Shown here: in pieces, positions 7,869-16,203 of the stretch
Layout of the letters: every line of letters starts with the position of its first letter
How positions within the stretch are numbered: the stretch's first letter is position 1
DNA from: Leadbetterella sp964563435
GTDB lineage: Bacteria; Bacteroidota; Bacteroidia; Cytophagales; Spirosomataceae
Assembly: GCA_964563435.1 (NCBI GenBank)
Contig: CAZLXI010000009.1
Coordinates: 62,001-126,000 of the forward strand
DNA length: 64,000 nt
Direction: 5' to 3'
Notes under the pieces: generated by a model
What the model saw: the letters and a program-made list of their open reading frames with translations, nothing else
What the model was told of the DNA's origin: nothing
Database searches by the model: none
Made by a program: the position numbers and the translations under genes

Positions 7869-9136
7869 AATTCATCCAATATGCCTTTCCCCGCCTGTAA
7901 TCGGCGATATCGGTCGAGCGCTTCAATGTAATAATAGTCGGCATAAACCAGCGGTACATCGATCTCTGTCTGGTGGGGGATGCTGCCTACACAATGTTTG
8001 ATGATGAAACCGGCGTTGGTGCCGGGTTGGGCACGATAGGTTTCGCTGCTGAGCGACTGCAACATTTTAACAGCGGTTTTCCTGTAGTTACGCGAAACCC
8101 GCCCTTGGGTAAAGGTGCCGAGCTCCAGCAGGGCAGATGCCGTAATGGCTGCTGCCGAGGCATCACGATATAAGGTTTTAACGTTATTGGCATAGGAATT
8201 CTTACCGGGCTGATAGCCTTTTTCGTTAGCGTTAAAGTCCCAGGCAGGAATCCGGTCGGCCGGAAGGTTTCTGATGAAATAATCGGCCAGTCCGGTTGCC
8301 ATTTTCAGGAAACGCGGGTCCCCCGTTTCCCTGTAGCACATGGTAAAGCCGTAAATGGCCCAGGCCTGGCCTCTTGACCAGGTGGAGTTATCGGCGTAAC
8401 CCTGTGCGGTTTCACGGGCCAGCACTTCACCGGTTTTGGAGTCGTAGCAAACCACATGATAGGAACTATGGTCGGGCCGGAGATGATTTTTCATCGTCGT
8501 AAGCGCGTGGGTGACCGCCACATGGCGGAAAGTGGTATCGCCGCTTATCTTAGAGGCAAAAAACAGCATTTCCAGGTTCATCATATTATCAATGATCACC
8601 GGGAAATCATAGGTCTTATCGCCATGCCAGCTTTTGAAAGAATTCCAGGATTTAATAGAACCGGTCACCGGGTTAAAACGGGTGCTCAGGGCTTTGGCCG
8701 CATTGATCAATATTTCCTTATAGGATTCGTCACCGGTAAACCGGTAGGCATTACCATAGCTGCAATACATCATAAAGCCCAGGTCGTGGTGGCCGGTAAA
8801 ATGTTCCAGGGGCTTTAGCTTTTCCGTCCATTTAACGGCTTCGGCTTTCAGGTCCCTGTTTTTGGAATGATCGTAAAGAAACCAGAGGCTTCCCGGGAAG
8901 AAACCGGGTGTCCAGTCGTACATGGAAGAAGTAGCCAGTCCCCCGGATTTGTCGGAAGTACGCGGGAAAGCACCTCTTTCGGCGGAAAAAGTTTTGTTGG
9001 CTTCCTGCAGTTGTGCTGAGAGTACCTGTTCGGCATGGGCCAGATTATCTTTTGCAAAATCATCTGCAGGAAGATTTCTGGAGGCAGTACAGGAGACCAG
9101 GATGGCTAAAAATAAAGCGATAGGTTTTTTATACAT
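7865..9136 (-). CDS. GH88 unsaturated glucuronyl hydrolase (lipoprotein)
   Basis: The 423-residue protein has a lipoprotein signal (PIALFLAILVSC) and the alpha6/alpha6 barrel motifs of GH88: MYDWTPGFFPGSLW, GHHDLGFMMYCSYGNAY, VIIDNMMNLEMLFFAS and GYADNSTWSRGQAWAIYG. Asp117 and Asp182 match the two catalytic acids of unsaturated glucuronyl hydrolases, which hydrate the 4,5-unsaturated uronic acid left by polysaccharide lyases. The 3' end overlaps the start of the DUF2264 relic. No lyase or SusCD is next to it, so this seems to be the surviving part of a larger utilisation locus. Confidence 0.9.
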   Translation of the reverse strand: MYKKPIALFLAILVSCTASRNLPADDFAKDNLAHAEQVLSAQLQEANKTFSAERGAFPRTSDKSGGLATSSMYDWTPGFFPGSLWFLYDHSKNRDLKAEAVKWTEKLKPLEHFTGHHDLGFMMYCSYGNAYRFTGDESYKEILINAAKALSTRFNPVTGSIKSWNSFKSWHGDKTYDFPVIIDNMMNLEMLFFASKISGDTTFRHVAVTHALTTMKNHLRPDHSSYHVVCYDSKTGEVLARETAQGYADNSTWSRGQAWAIYGFTMCYRETGDPRFLKMATGLADYFIRNLPADRIPAWDFNANEKGYQPGKNSYANNVKTLYRDASAAAITASALLELGTFTQGRVSRNYRKTAVKMLQSLSSETYRAQPGTNAGFIIKHCVGSIPHQTEIDVPLVYADYYYIEALDRYRRLQAGKGILDEL

Positions 9137-9536
9137 GATTTATATTTGGATTGATCCGGCCCTGGGGGCGCAGGTATTTTAATTTAATTTGGATGTAAAG
9201 ATAGATATGGCCGGCCGATTACAATGCAATGTTAAGACGGCATAGTACTATAATTGGGAGATTTTTTTTTAAAATTTACAGGGGTGCTGTTTTAAATGTT
9301 TTGTAATATATTTAGAGTGAATGTAATAATGCCGTTTACAAACGATTACAGGGCTTACCCCTCAGTTTTTCAGGTTAATTTTGCATTAATTGTTCTTAGA
9401 ATATTATTATCCGGAAGGTTTGTTTTTTACACTGTTTAATGTACCCGCCGCAGATCATCAGCATTTGCGGGGAGGGCTTTCCTCCTTACGGGCCATTTAT
9501 GTGCAGGGAAGCAGTTTAAAAAGCGGACAAATTAAA
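9137..9536. other. 400-bp intergenic region, no gene seen
   Basis: Both neighbours are on the minus strand. No convincing ORF is present. A TAATTTTG box at 9376-9383 points rightward although no plus-strand gene follows, so it could serve an antisense or small RNA into the membrane-protein gene. A weak hairpin (CCGCA/TGCGG near 9445-9470) is downstream of it. The twelve-base string ATCTTTACATCC (minus strand near 9191-9202) recurs upstream of yidC at about 59471. Confidence 0.3.
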
Positions 9537-10940
9537 CTACTTCAGCTCATAAATATTCTTCCCGGTTTTTTTATACTTAACAGCCAGCCCCGGAATATGG
9601 GCGAATACATTGGGCATTACACCTTCCTCATCAATGATCACCTCGGGCATATCCTTGGTAAAATTATTGTAAATGTTGGATATGCTCAGGTAATTGTCCG
9701 GCTTTTCGAAGTCGCGGCGGGCCAGGTTCCAGCTCAGGTAGCCCGTAGCCATGTCGTTCGACCGGTAGGCATCGACATTCCGTCCGGTAATAAATATTCT
9801 TTTATCGCCGTAATTCATTTCGGATGTGACCTCGCTGACCCGGTAGTCGGCCAGTAGCCGGGAAGAAATGCCAAAAATATTTTTAGCCCCGAGGTAAGAG
9901 ATAAAAATGACAGTACCAAAGAACATCAGGAAGATCACCTCGGGTACAAAGAGTTTTTTGGAATGCACAAAAAAGCCCGCACAATAAAAAGCCAGGGGAA
10001 TGATAAAATACACCAGGTTGGAGGGCAGGTATTTCCCGGAAAGAAGAAATGCCAGACCCGCAAAAATACCCAGGATCAGAAGGGCCTGGTGCGAGCGGTT
10101 CTGGAAGCTGTTATAACGCTGCCCGCGCAGCACTTTGGCCACGCCCAGCAGCGAGAGGAGCACCGGTAGAGAGTAAACGATCAGTATATCGCGGATATTC
10201 AGCAGGGTAAGCCTGACGAAGCTGTTCAGATTCAGCAGCCATACATAGATATAATCAGCGCCTTTGTCATTGAAATAGAAAAAAATGTATACGAAAAACA
10301 AGGGAAGAATAAAGGCCAGGATCACCATGAAGGCCTGCCGGATATTGATGCCCGTATATAAGAACAGGGTGAGAATAGCCCAGAAGATGAATATAAAGGC
10401 CGGGTGATGAAAAAGAGTAGCCAACCCGAAAAATATACCGGTTTCAAAGACATCATCGCCTACACCGTCACGCTTCTCGATCTGGCTAAGCACCGAATTT
10501 ACCCCCAGCAGTACGAAGGTATTAGCCAGCAGGGAAGGCGACAGCTTCATGAGGTCGAATGAAACACTCATCAGCACCACATACAATAACGCACCGATAT
10601 AATTCTTCTCATTGAACAGGTTGCGCTTGCTGATCATGAAATTAAGCAGCAGCGCCTGAAGATAAAGTACGCCGGCGGCGATGACCTCATAGGTCATCTG
10701 GCTGTGCCCGAAAGTAGCGTCAACCAGCTGGTAAAAGTAAGACGAAAGGGGCGCTACCTGGGTAAGTACCTCGTTGTACAGAAAAAGATCCTCGTTCAGC
10801 TTACGGCCGATCAGCATCCATTCCAGCTCATTGGACAGCAGGGGGAGCTGAGGAGAAAAAAACAGCATACGGATGGCCACAATGATGATCAGAATGGACA
10901 GGATCTGAAAAATGGAATAAATTCTGAAGAATGTTAACAA
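9537..10940 (-). CDS. Multi-pass membrane protein, DUF6427-like
   Basis: The 467-residue protein has about ten to twelve hydrophobic segments and a C-terminal soluble tail of about 100 residues (YGDKRIFITGRNVDAY, YLSWNLARRDFEKPDNYLSI). The layout recalls Bacteroidota membrane proteins annotated as DUF6427 or glycosyltransferase-39-like, but no catalytic motif is evident, so function stays open. The -7 box TATTTTTG at 10963-10970 (minus strand) lies 23 bp upstream of the ATG. It is divergent from rbfA. Confidence 0.7.
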   Translation of the reverse strand: MLTFFRIYSIFQILSILIIIVAIRMLFFSPQLPLLSNELEWMLIGRKLNEDLFLYNEVLTQVAPLSSYFYQLVDATFGHSQMTYEVIAAGVLYLQALLLNFMISKRNLFNEKNYIGALLYVVLMSVSFDLMKLSPSLLANTFVLLGVNSVLSQIEKRDGVGDDVFETGIFFGLATLFHHPAFIFIFWAILTLFLYTGINIRQAFMVILAFILPLFFVYIFFYFNDKGADYIYVWLLNLNSFVRLTLLNIRDILIVYSLPVLLSLLGVAKVLRGQRYNSFQNRSHQALLILGIFAGLAFLLSGKYLPSNLVYFIIPLAFYCAGFFVHSKKLFVPEVIFLMFFGTVIFISYLGAKNIFGISSRLLADYRVSEVTSEMNYGDKRIFITGRNVDAYRSNDMATGYLSWNLARRDFEKPDNYLSISNIYNNFTKDMPEVIIDEEGVMPNVFAHIPGLAVKYKKTGKNIYELK

Positions 10941-10962
10941 GGGACGTTCGGTATTATTTATG

Positions 10963-10970
10963 CAAAAATA
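10963..10970 (-). promoter_or_regulatory. -7 promoter element of the DUF6427-like gene
   Basis: On the minus strand this reads TATTTTTG, an exact TAnnTTTG match, placed 23 bp before the start codon. Confidence 0.5.
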
Positions 10971-11099
10971 TGTTTCCTTTCATGCTTATACCAAAAAATA
11001 GCCGGATATTTGTAGATTAGATCACATAACCCCCATTTTCTGCTATATGAAGTCTTAACTGCTTGAAAGATGGAAGGTTGGTAATTCACAGTATCATAA

Positions 11100-11477
11100 A
11101 TGAATATGGAAAGTAAGCGGCAAAGGCAGGTGGGACGACTGATCCAGAAGGATCTCGGTGATATATTCCAAAGAGAATTCAGGGGTTTGTTTACCGGTAA
11201 TTTTGTGACCATTACAGACGTGAAGGTATCCCCCGACCTGAGCGTGGCCAAAGTATACCTGAGCTTTCTGAAAACGCATAACCGGGAGGCCCTGCTAGAG
11301 GAAGTACGGGAAAATACCAAAAAGATCAGGGGATTGTTCGGCGCAATGGCCGGAAAGCAGCTGCGGATCATTCCCAATTTCAGTTTCTTTATTGACGATA
11401 CGGCCGAATATGCACAAAAGATAGAACAATTGTTTGCCAATATTCATATTCCGCCTGCTGAAGAAGAGCAAGACTGA
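11100..11477 (+). CDS. rbfA: Ribosome-binding factor A
   Basis: The 125-residue protein shows the RbfA KH-type core: RQRQVGRLIQKDLGDIFQRE, then VTITDVKVSPDLSVAKVYLSF and GKQLRIIPNFSFFIDDTAEYA. RbfA binds the 30S subunit during 16S rRNA 5'-end maturation and cold adaptation. An alternative start is the ATG at 11106. Its stop codon shares one base with the next ATG, so it is translationally coupled to the LolC/E-type gene, a conserved Bacteroidota arrangement. Confidence 0.93.
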   Translation: MNMESKRQRQVGRLIQKDLGDIFQREFRGLFTGNFVTITDVKVSPDLSVAKVYLSFLKTHNREALLEEVRENTKKIRGLFGAMAGKQLRIIPNFSFFIDDTAEYAQKIEQLFANIHIPPAEEEQD

Positions 11478-12691
11478 TGAATCTGTCGTTTTTTATAGCG
11501 CGAAAATATTTCCTTTCCAGGAAAAAGAGAAGTTTTATTAACTTCATTTCCATGATCTCCATGCTGGGAGTGGGGATAGGGCTTTCGGCGCTGATCATTA
11601 TACTCTCGGTGTTTAACGGCCTGGAGGATCTGAACCGCCAGATCTTTAAATCTTTTGACCCGGACCTGAAGATAACGGCCGCTTCGGCCAAGAGCTTCCA
11701 GCCGGAGAGCTCTCTGCTGGATGCTATTTCCGGAATGGAAGGCGTGGACTTCTGCACGCAGGTTTACCAGGACAAAGCCCTCGCCAAAAACGAAAAGGCG
11801 CAATCTATCGTAAATGTTAAGGGGATAGACAGCACTTTTGCCCGGAATACAGAATTCCGGAAATCGCTTGCGGGGGGGGAAATGAGTGTGTATATCGGCG
11901 ACAGGCCGGCCGCGTTTATCGGGGCGGCGGTGTATAACACGCTGCAACTGACCGTCAATGATTTTTTCAGACCCCTGGAGATCCTTTACCCCAAAAACCG
12001 GAAGCTAAATGTGCTAAACCCGGAAGAAAACATTAACCGGGCCGTGCTGGAGATCTCGGGAGTTTTTATTCTGGAGCAACATTATGATAATTTTGTCTAC
12101 CTTCCCATAGAGGTGATGGAGGAACTGAACGATTACCCCGGCCGGCGGACTGCCCTCGAAATCACGGTGAAGCCCGGAGCCGACATACGGAAGATCAGGG
12201 CCGCGATCGGGAAATTGCTGCCTGAGGGGCTGGTGATCCGTGACAGGGACGAGCAAAACGCCTCGTTGCTGAAAGCCATCCGGATCGAGAAGCTGTTTAT
12301 TTTTATCGGGTTGTTTTTTGTGGTGGGTATTGCCGCTTTTAATATTTTTTATGCACTGAGTATGCTGGTGCTGGATAAGAAGGATGATATTGCCACTTTG
12401 TCTGCTATGGGGGCCGATAAAGGGCTGGTCAGGAAGATCTTTTTTACAGAAGGTTTTATCATTGCCGGTGTGGGCATCGTGTTTGGCCTGGTTTTGGGTT
12501 TGACGGTCTGCTGGCTTCAGATCCGTTTCGGCCTGGTGGGGCTGGGCATGGATCACGCGATCACCACGGCCTACCCCGTAAGGGTCATGAGCAGTGATGT
12601 GCTGTTTTCGGTGGCCGGTATCCTGGCGATCACTCTGCTGGCCGCGTTTATTCCTGCCGGCAAGGCCGTAAATTTTATGTTGAATAAATGA
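11477..12691 (+). CDS. LolC/LolE-type ABC transporter permease (FtsX family)
   Basis: The 404-residue protein has an N-terminal helix (FIARKYFLSRKKRSFINFIS; then a segment with GVGIGLSALIIILSVFNG), a large periplasmic domain and three C-terminal helices with the FtsX-like pattern DKKDDIATLSAMGADKGLVRKIFF. Lol permeases release lipoproteins from the inner membrane for transport to the outer membrane. The cognate LolD ATPase is not in the window. The stop overlaps the following ORF region by 4 nt if the upstream ATG at 12688 is counted. Confidence 0.85.
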   Translation: MNLSFFIARKYFLSRKKRSFINFISMISMLGVGIGLSALIIILSVFNGLEDLNRQIFKSFDPDLKITAASAKSFQPESSLLDAISGMEGVDFCTQVYQDKALAKNEKAQSIVNVKGIDSTFARNTEFRKSLAGGEMSVYIGDRPAAFIGAAVYNTLQLTVNDFFRPLEILYPKNRKLNVLNPEENINRAVLEISGVFILEQHYDNFVYLPIEVMEELNDYPGRRTALEITVKPGADIRKIRAAIGKLLPEGLVIRDRDEQNASLLKAIRIEKLFIFIGLFFVVGIAAFNIFYALSMLVLDKKDDIATLSAMGADKGLVRKIFFTEGFIIAGVGIVFGLVLGLTVCWLQIRFGLVGLGMDHAITTAYPVRVMSSDVLFSVAGILAITLLAAFIPAGKAVNFMLNK

Positions 12692-12711
12692 TGTTCGGAA
12701 TTTTTATACAA

Positions 12712-15165
12712 ATGAGGAAACTGGTTTTTTTATTACTCCTCTGTTCTGCTGCGGCAGGTCAGGTGAGGTCTTCGGAAGAGCTGAAATTTGACCTTATCCA
12801 TACGGAGCTTCATATAAAGCCCCAATGGGCTGATCAGACCCTGGAGGGGCGGGCGGTGCTGACTCTGAAACCCTACTTTTACCCTCAGCAAACCCTCCGG
12901 CTGAATGCCCGGGAAATGGTGATCGGGTCGGTGACCACCGGAAAGCAGGCCCTGAAATACGAGAATGACGGCCGTTATCTTTCGATAACGCTCGACAGGG
13001 AGTACCCGGCAGAAGATACGTTACGTGTGGAGATCGTGTATCTCGCTCAACCCGAAAAGATCAGGGAAGAAGAAGGCGAGGAAAACAAAAGCGAGAAGGG
13101 TTTGTTTTTTATCAACCCGGAGGGAAAGGTCAAGGGACTTCCCACCCAATTCTGGACCCAGGGGGAAACCCAGTGCAACAGCGCCTGGTTTCCTACGCTC
13201 GATGCTCCCAACCAGAACCACACTCAGGATATCTACATTACACTGGAGAAGAAATACACCACCTTGTCTAACGGGCTGCTGGTATCAAGTACTGACAAGG
13301 GGAACGGCTTAAAAACCGACCATTGGTCGCAGAGTCTTCCGCATGCAGTTTACCTGACCATGATGGCCGCGGGTGACTTTGTGAAGGTGACCGACGAGAA
13401 CTTCGAGCGCTTTGAGGTAAGCTACTATCTGGAGCCTGAATATGAACCCTTCGCTCAGGGGATTTTCGGCCGTACCCCTGAAATGATCCGCTATTTTGAG
13501 GAACTGCTGGGGGTGAAGTATCCGTGGCAGAAGTATGCCCAGGTGCCTATCCGGAAGTTCATCTCCGGAGCCATGGAAAATACCACGGCCACCACGCATG
13601 CCTTTTCGGTCTTAAAGAATGACCATCAGTTGGTGGACGGCCATGATGATGCCGTCATAGCGCACGAGCTGTTTCACCACTGGTTCGGTAATTATGTGAC
13701 CTGTGAATCATGGGCCCACCTTCCGCTGAACGAGGCCTTTGCCAATTATTCGGAATTCTTATGGGCTACCCATAAATACGGCAAGGAGGAGGGCGACTTT
13801 GCGTACCTGACCGACCTCCAGAGCTATCTGGCCGAGTCGGAAGAAAAGCAGGTGCCGCTGATCCGCTTCAATTACCGCAGCAGTGAGGATATGTTTGATG
13901 CCCATTCTTACCAGAAGGGCGGGCGGGTACTGCATATTTTAAGGATGGAGGTAGGAGATAGGGCCTTCTTTACCGCGTTAAGCCGCTACCTGAAAGCGCA
14001 TGCTTTCCAGACCGCGGAGGTGGAAGACCTGCGCATCGCCTTTGAGAAGGTGACGGGAAGGGACCTGAAGTGGTTTTTTGACCAGTGGTTTAAGGGTATC
14101 GGCCACCCGGTGGTGCGCCTGAGCCGGTCAACAGGTACAAATGTACTTCAACTGACGGCCGAACAGCTGACCGATTCGTTGGGGAACGGCGTTTTCCGGA
14201 CCGGCTTACCGCTACGGGTGATCAGCAGTGAAGGTGTAAAAGACACGGTTCTGGCGTTGACGCGGAAATCTGAAACTTTTCAGATCCCCTACCAGGGCGA
14301 TTTGAAAAACTATATTCCCAATCCCGACGGCTACTTCCTGGGGGTGGTGCAGGATGACCGGACCGTAGACGAGTTGATCCATCAGTACGAGGTATCTCCC
14401 GAAGTGTACTCCCGGATGGCGGGGCTGGAGCTGGCTGCATACCTCACCGGCACAGAGGAGCCGCTAAGCGATAAGAAGATTCGTGAGCTGTATTTTAAAG
14501 CATTGGCAGATAAGTTCTGGCGGATACGCCAGATGGCGGTTCAACGGTTCAATGACTATGACGGGGAAGACTTCCTACGGGTAGAAAAGATCCTGGAGAA
14601 AGCCATTACGGAAGATCCGGCATCCAATGTACGAGCCGATGCGCTGCTGTCGGTCAGAAACTTCCAGAATCCCTTTCATGTGGAGCTGGCCGGAAAGGCC
14701 ATGCGGGATACTTCATATTCTGTACGTGCCGCAGCACTGGAGATCCTGCTGGCAAACCAGGTTCCGGAGGCCGACAGCCTGGTGACCGCTTACGAGCATG
14801 TGAAAGACGGGCAGCTTTTTGGTGTGATCGCTAATTATTTTGTCACTACCGAGCGCCCGGGTAAAGCGCAATGGATGGTAGACCGGATGCGTCTGATGGA
14901 AGGAATGGACCTGTATCAGTATATGGGCCTGCTGGCCTCTTACCTGGTCATCGGTGACCCGGCGGAGCTGAGTATGGCCCTGCCGTTTATCAGGGATACA
15001 GCGGTCGATGAGGCCGTCTGGTTTGCACGTATGAGCGCTGTAAGGGTGCTTTATGCCTTGAAAGACCTGTCGGAGGATGCAGCAAAAGCCTTTGCAGAGG
15101 CAGTAAAGGCAGAAAAGGACGAAAGATTGATCAATTATTATAAGCAGATGAATGTGGAAAGATAA
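12712..15165 (+). CDS. M1-family aminopeptidase with C-terminal HEAT-like region
   Basis: The 817-residue protein starts with a signal peptide (MRKLVFLLLLCSAAAGQ). It has the substrate motif GAMEN (in ISGAMENTTAT) and the zinc site HELFHHWFGN (about residue 318) with the downstream glutamate in LNEAFANYSEF, which together define M1 gluzincins. After about residue 560 there are helical repeats of HEAT type (AVQRFNDYDGEDFLRVEKIL; KAMRDTSYSVRAAALEILLA). It should remove N-terminal amino acids in the periplasm. I prefer the ATG at 12712 over 12688 because it begins the signal peptide directly. It overlaps the radical SAM gene by 14 nt. Confidence 0.93.
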   Translation: MRKLVFLLLLCSAAAGQVRSSEELKFDLIHTELHIKPQWADQTLEGRAVLTLKPYFYPQQTLRLNAREMVIGSVTTGKQALKYENDGRYLSITLDREYPAEDTLRVEIVYLAQPEKIREEEGEENKSEKGLFFINPEGKVKGLPTQFWTQGETQCNSAWFPTLDAPNQNHTQDIYITLEKKYTTLSNGLLVSSTDKGNGLKTDHWSQSLPHAVYLTMMAAGDFVKVTDENFERFEVSYYLEPEYEPFAQGIFGRTPEMIRYFEELLGVKYPWQKYAQVPIRKFISGAMENTTATTHAFSVLKNDHQLVDGHDDAVIAHELFHHWFGNYVTCESWAHLPLNEAFANYSEFLWATHKYGKEEGDFAYLTDLQSYLAESEEKQVPLIRFNYRSSEDMFDAHSYQKGGRVLHILRMEVGDRAFFTALSRYLKAHAFQTAEVEDLRIAFEKVTGRDLKWFFDQWFKGIGHPVVRLSRSTGTNVLQLTAEQLTDSLGNGVFRTGLPLRVISSEGVKDTVLALTRKSETFQIPYQGDLKNYIPNPDGYFLGVVQDDRTVDELIHQYEVSPEVYSRMAGLELAAYLTGTEEPLSDKKIRELYFKALADKFWRIRQMAVQRFNDYDGEDFLRVEKILEKAITEDPASNVRADALLSVRNFQNPFHVELAGKAMRDTSYSVRAAALEILLANQVPEADSLVTAYEHVKDGQLFGVIANYFVTTERPGKAQWMVDRMRLMEGMDLYQYMGLLASYLVIGDPAELSMALPFIRDTAVDEAVWFARMSAVRVLYALKDLSEDAAKAFAEAVKAEKDERLINYYKQMNVER

Positions 15166-16165
15166 TCTGAATTTTCTTTCAAAGCTTACTTTTAAACGGA
15201 TCTTCAATGCGTTAGGGCTTGTCTTTTCCTTTATGTTTTCAAGGCTCAGTCGCTCCCCGGTCAATCACTATATGCCTGTGGCCCTGGCAGTGGAACCCAC
15301 TACATCCTGTAATCTTCGCTGTCCTGAATGCCCGAGTGGTCTCCGCTCCTTTACCCGGCCGACGGGAATGCTCCGGAAAGAAATGTTTGAGAAGCTGATG
15401 ACGGAGATCGGGGATACCCTGCTTTATCTGACTTTCTATTTCCAGGGCGAGCCTTACCTGCACAAAGATTTTCTGCAGATGGTGCAGATGGCCACGGCCA
15501 GGGGTATTTATACGTCTACCTCCACCAATGCCCATTACCTGAGTTATGAAAATGCATTGGCTACGGTGCGTTCCGGGCTCGACAGGCTGATCGTCTCCAT
15601 TGACGGCACCACCCAGGAGGTATACCAGCAGTATCGCGTAGGCGGAAAGCTGGATAAGGTGCTGGAAGGCACCCGTAATATCCTGAGGGCGAAGAAAGAA
15701 TTGGGTTTGTCAACTCCCCATGTCATCTTCCAGTTCCTGGTGGTGAAGCCCAATGAACACCAGATGACGGATGTGCGGCGTCTGGCCCGCGAGCTGGGCG
15801 TAGATGAGCTGCGCTTTAAAACTGCGCAGATTTACGACTACGAGGAAGGCTCCGACCTGATACCGGAAAATGATCATTACTCGCGGTACAGGAAAGAATC
15901 CAACGGGAAATGGAGCATTAAGAACCGGCTGATCGATCATTGTTGGAAAATGTGGCATTCTGCGGTAGTGACCTGGGACGGTATCGTGGTGCCCTGCTGT
16001 TTTGATAAGGATGCGGAATACCGGATGGGGAATGTATCGGAAGCAAGTTTCCGGGACGTGTGGTATTCGGATACTTATGTAGGGTTCCGGCACAGCCTTA
16101 TAGGTGGCAGGAAGAATATTGAGATGTGTAAAAACTGTACGGAGGGGACAAAAATTTGGGGGTGA
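15152..16165 (+). CDS. Radical SAM protein with SPASM domain
   Basis: The 337-residue protein carries the radical SAM cluster motif CNLRCPEC (about 53-60) in VEPTTSCNLRCPECPSG, and a C-terminal SPASM region with cysteines in DHCWKMWHSAV, VPCCFDKDAEYRMGNV and MCKNCTEG. SPASM proteins bind extra iron-sulfur clusters and modify peptides or enzymes. No precursor peptide is seen beside it. It starts inside the aminopeptidase gene and ends just before a strong terminator, so it is the last gene of an rbfA-started operon. Confidence 0.88.
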   Translation: MWKDNLNFLSKLTFKRIFNALGLVFSFMFSRLSRSPVNHYMPVALAVEPTTSCNLRCPECPSGLRSFTRPTGMLRKEMFEKLMTEIGDTLLYLTFYFQGEPYLHKDFLQMVQMATARGIYTSTSTNAHYLSYENALATVRSGLDRLIVSIDGTTQEVYQQYRVGGKLDKVLEGTRNILRAKKELGLSTPHVIFQFLVVKPNEHQMTDVRRLARELGVDELRFKTAQIYDYEEGSDLIPENDHYSRYRKESNGKWSIKNRLIDHCWKMWHSAVVTWDGIVVPCCFDKDAEYRMGNVSEASFRDVWYSDTYVGFRHSLIGGRKNIEMCKNCTEGTKIWG

Positions 16166-16172
16166 AAGCATT

Positions 16173-16193
16173 GGGGCCGCCGAAGGCGGCCCC
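16173..16193. terminator. GC-rich terminator hairpin between radical SAM gene and recQ
   Basis: GGGGCCGCC (16173-16181) pairs perfectly with GGCGGCCCC (16185-16193) around a GAA loop. The genes on both sides are convergent, so it can stop transcription from both. Confidence 0.85.
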
Positions 16194-16203
16194 GAATAAA
16201 ATC

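Noticed and set aside
9390..9857. 155-aa plus-strand ORF
   Set aside because: Lies antisense to the 3' end of the DUF6427-like gene and has no protein features.
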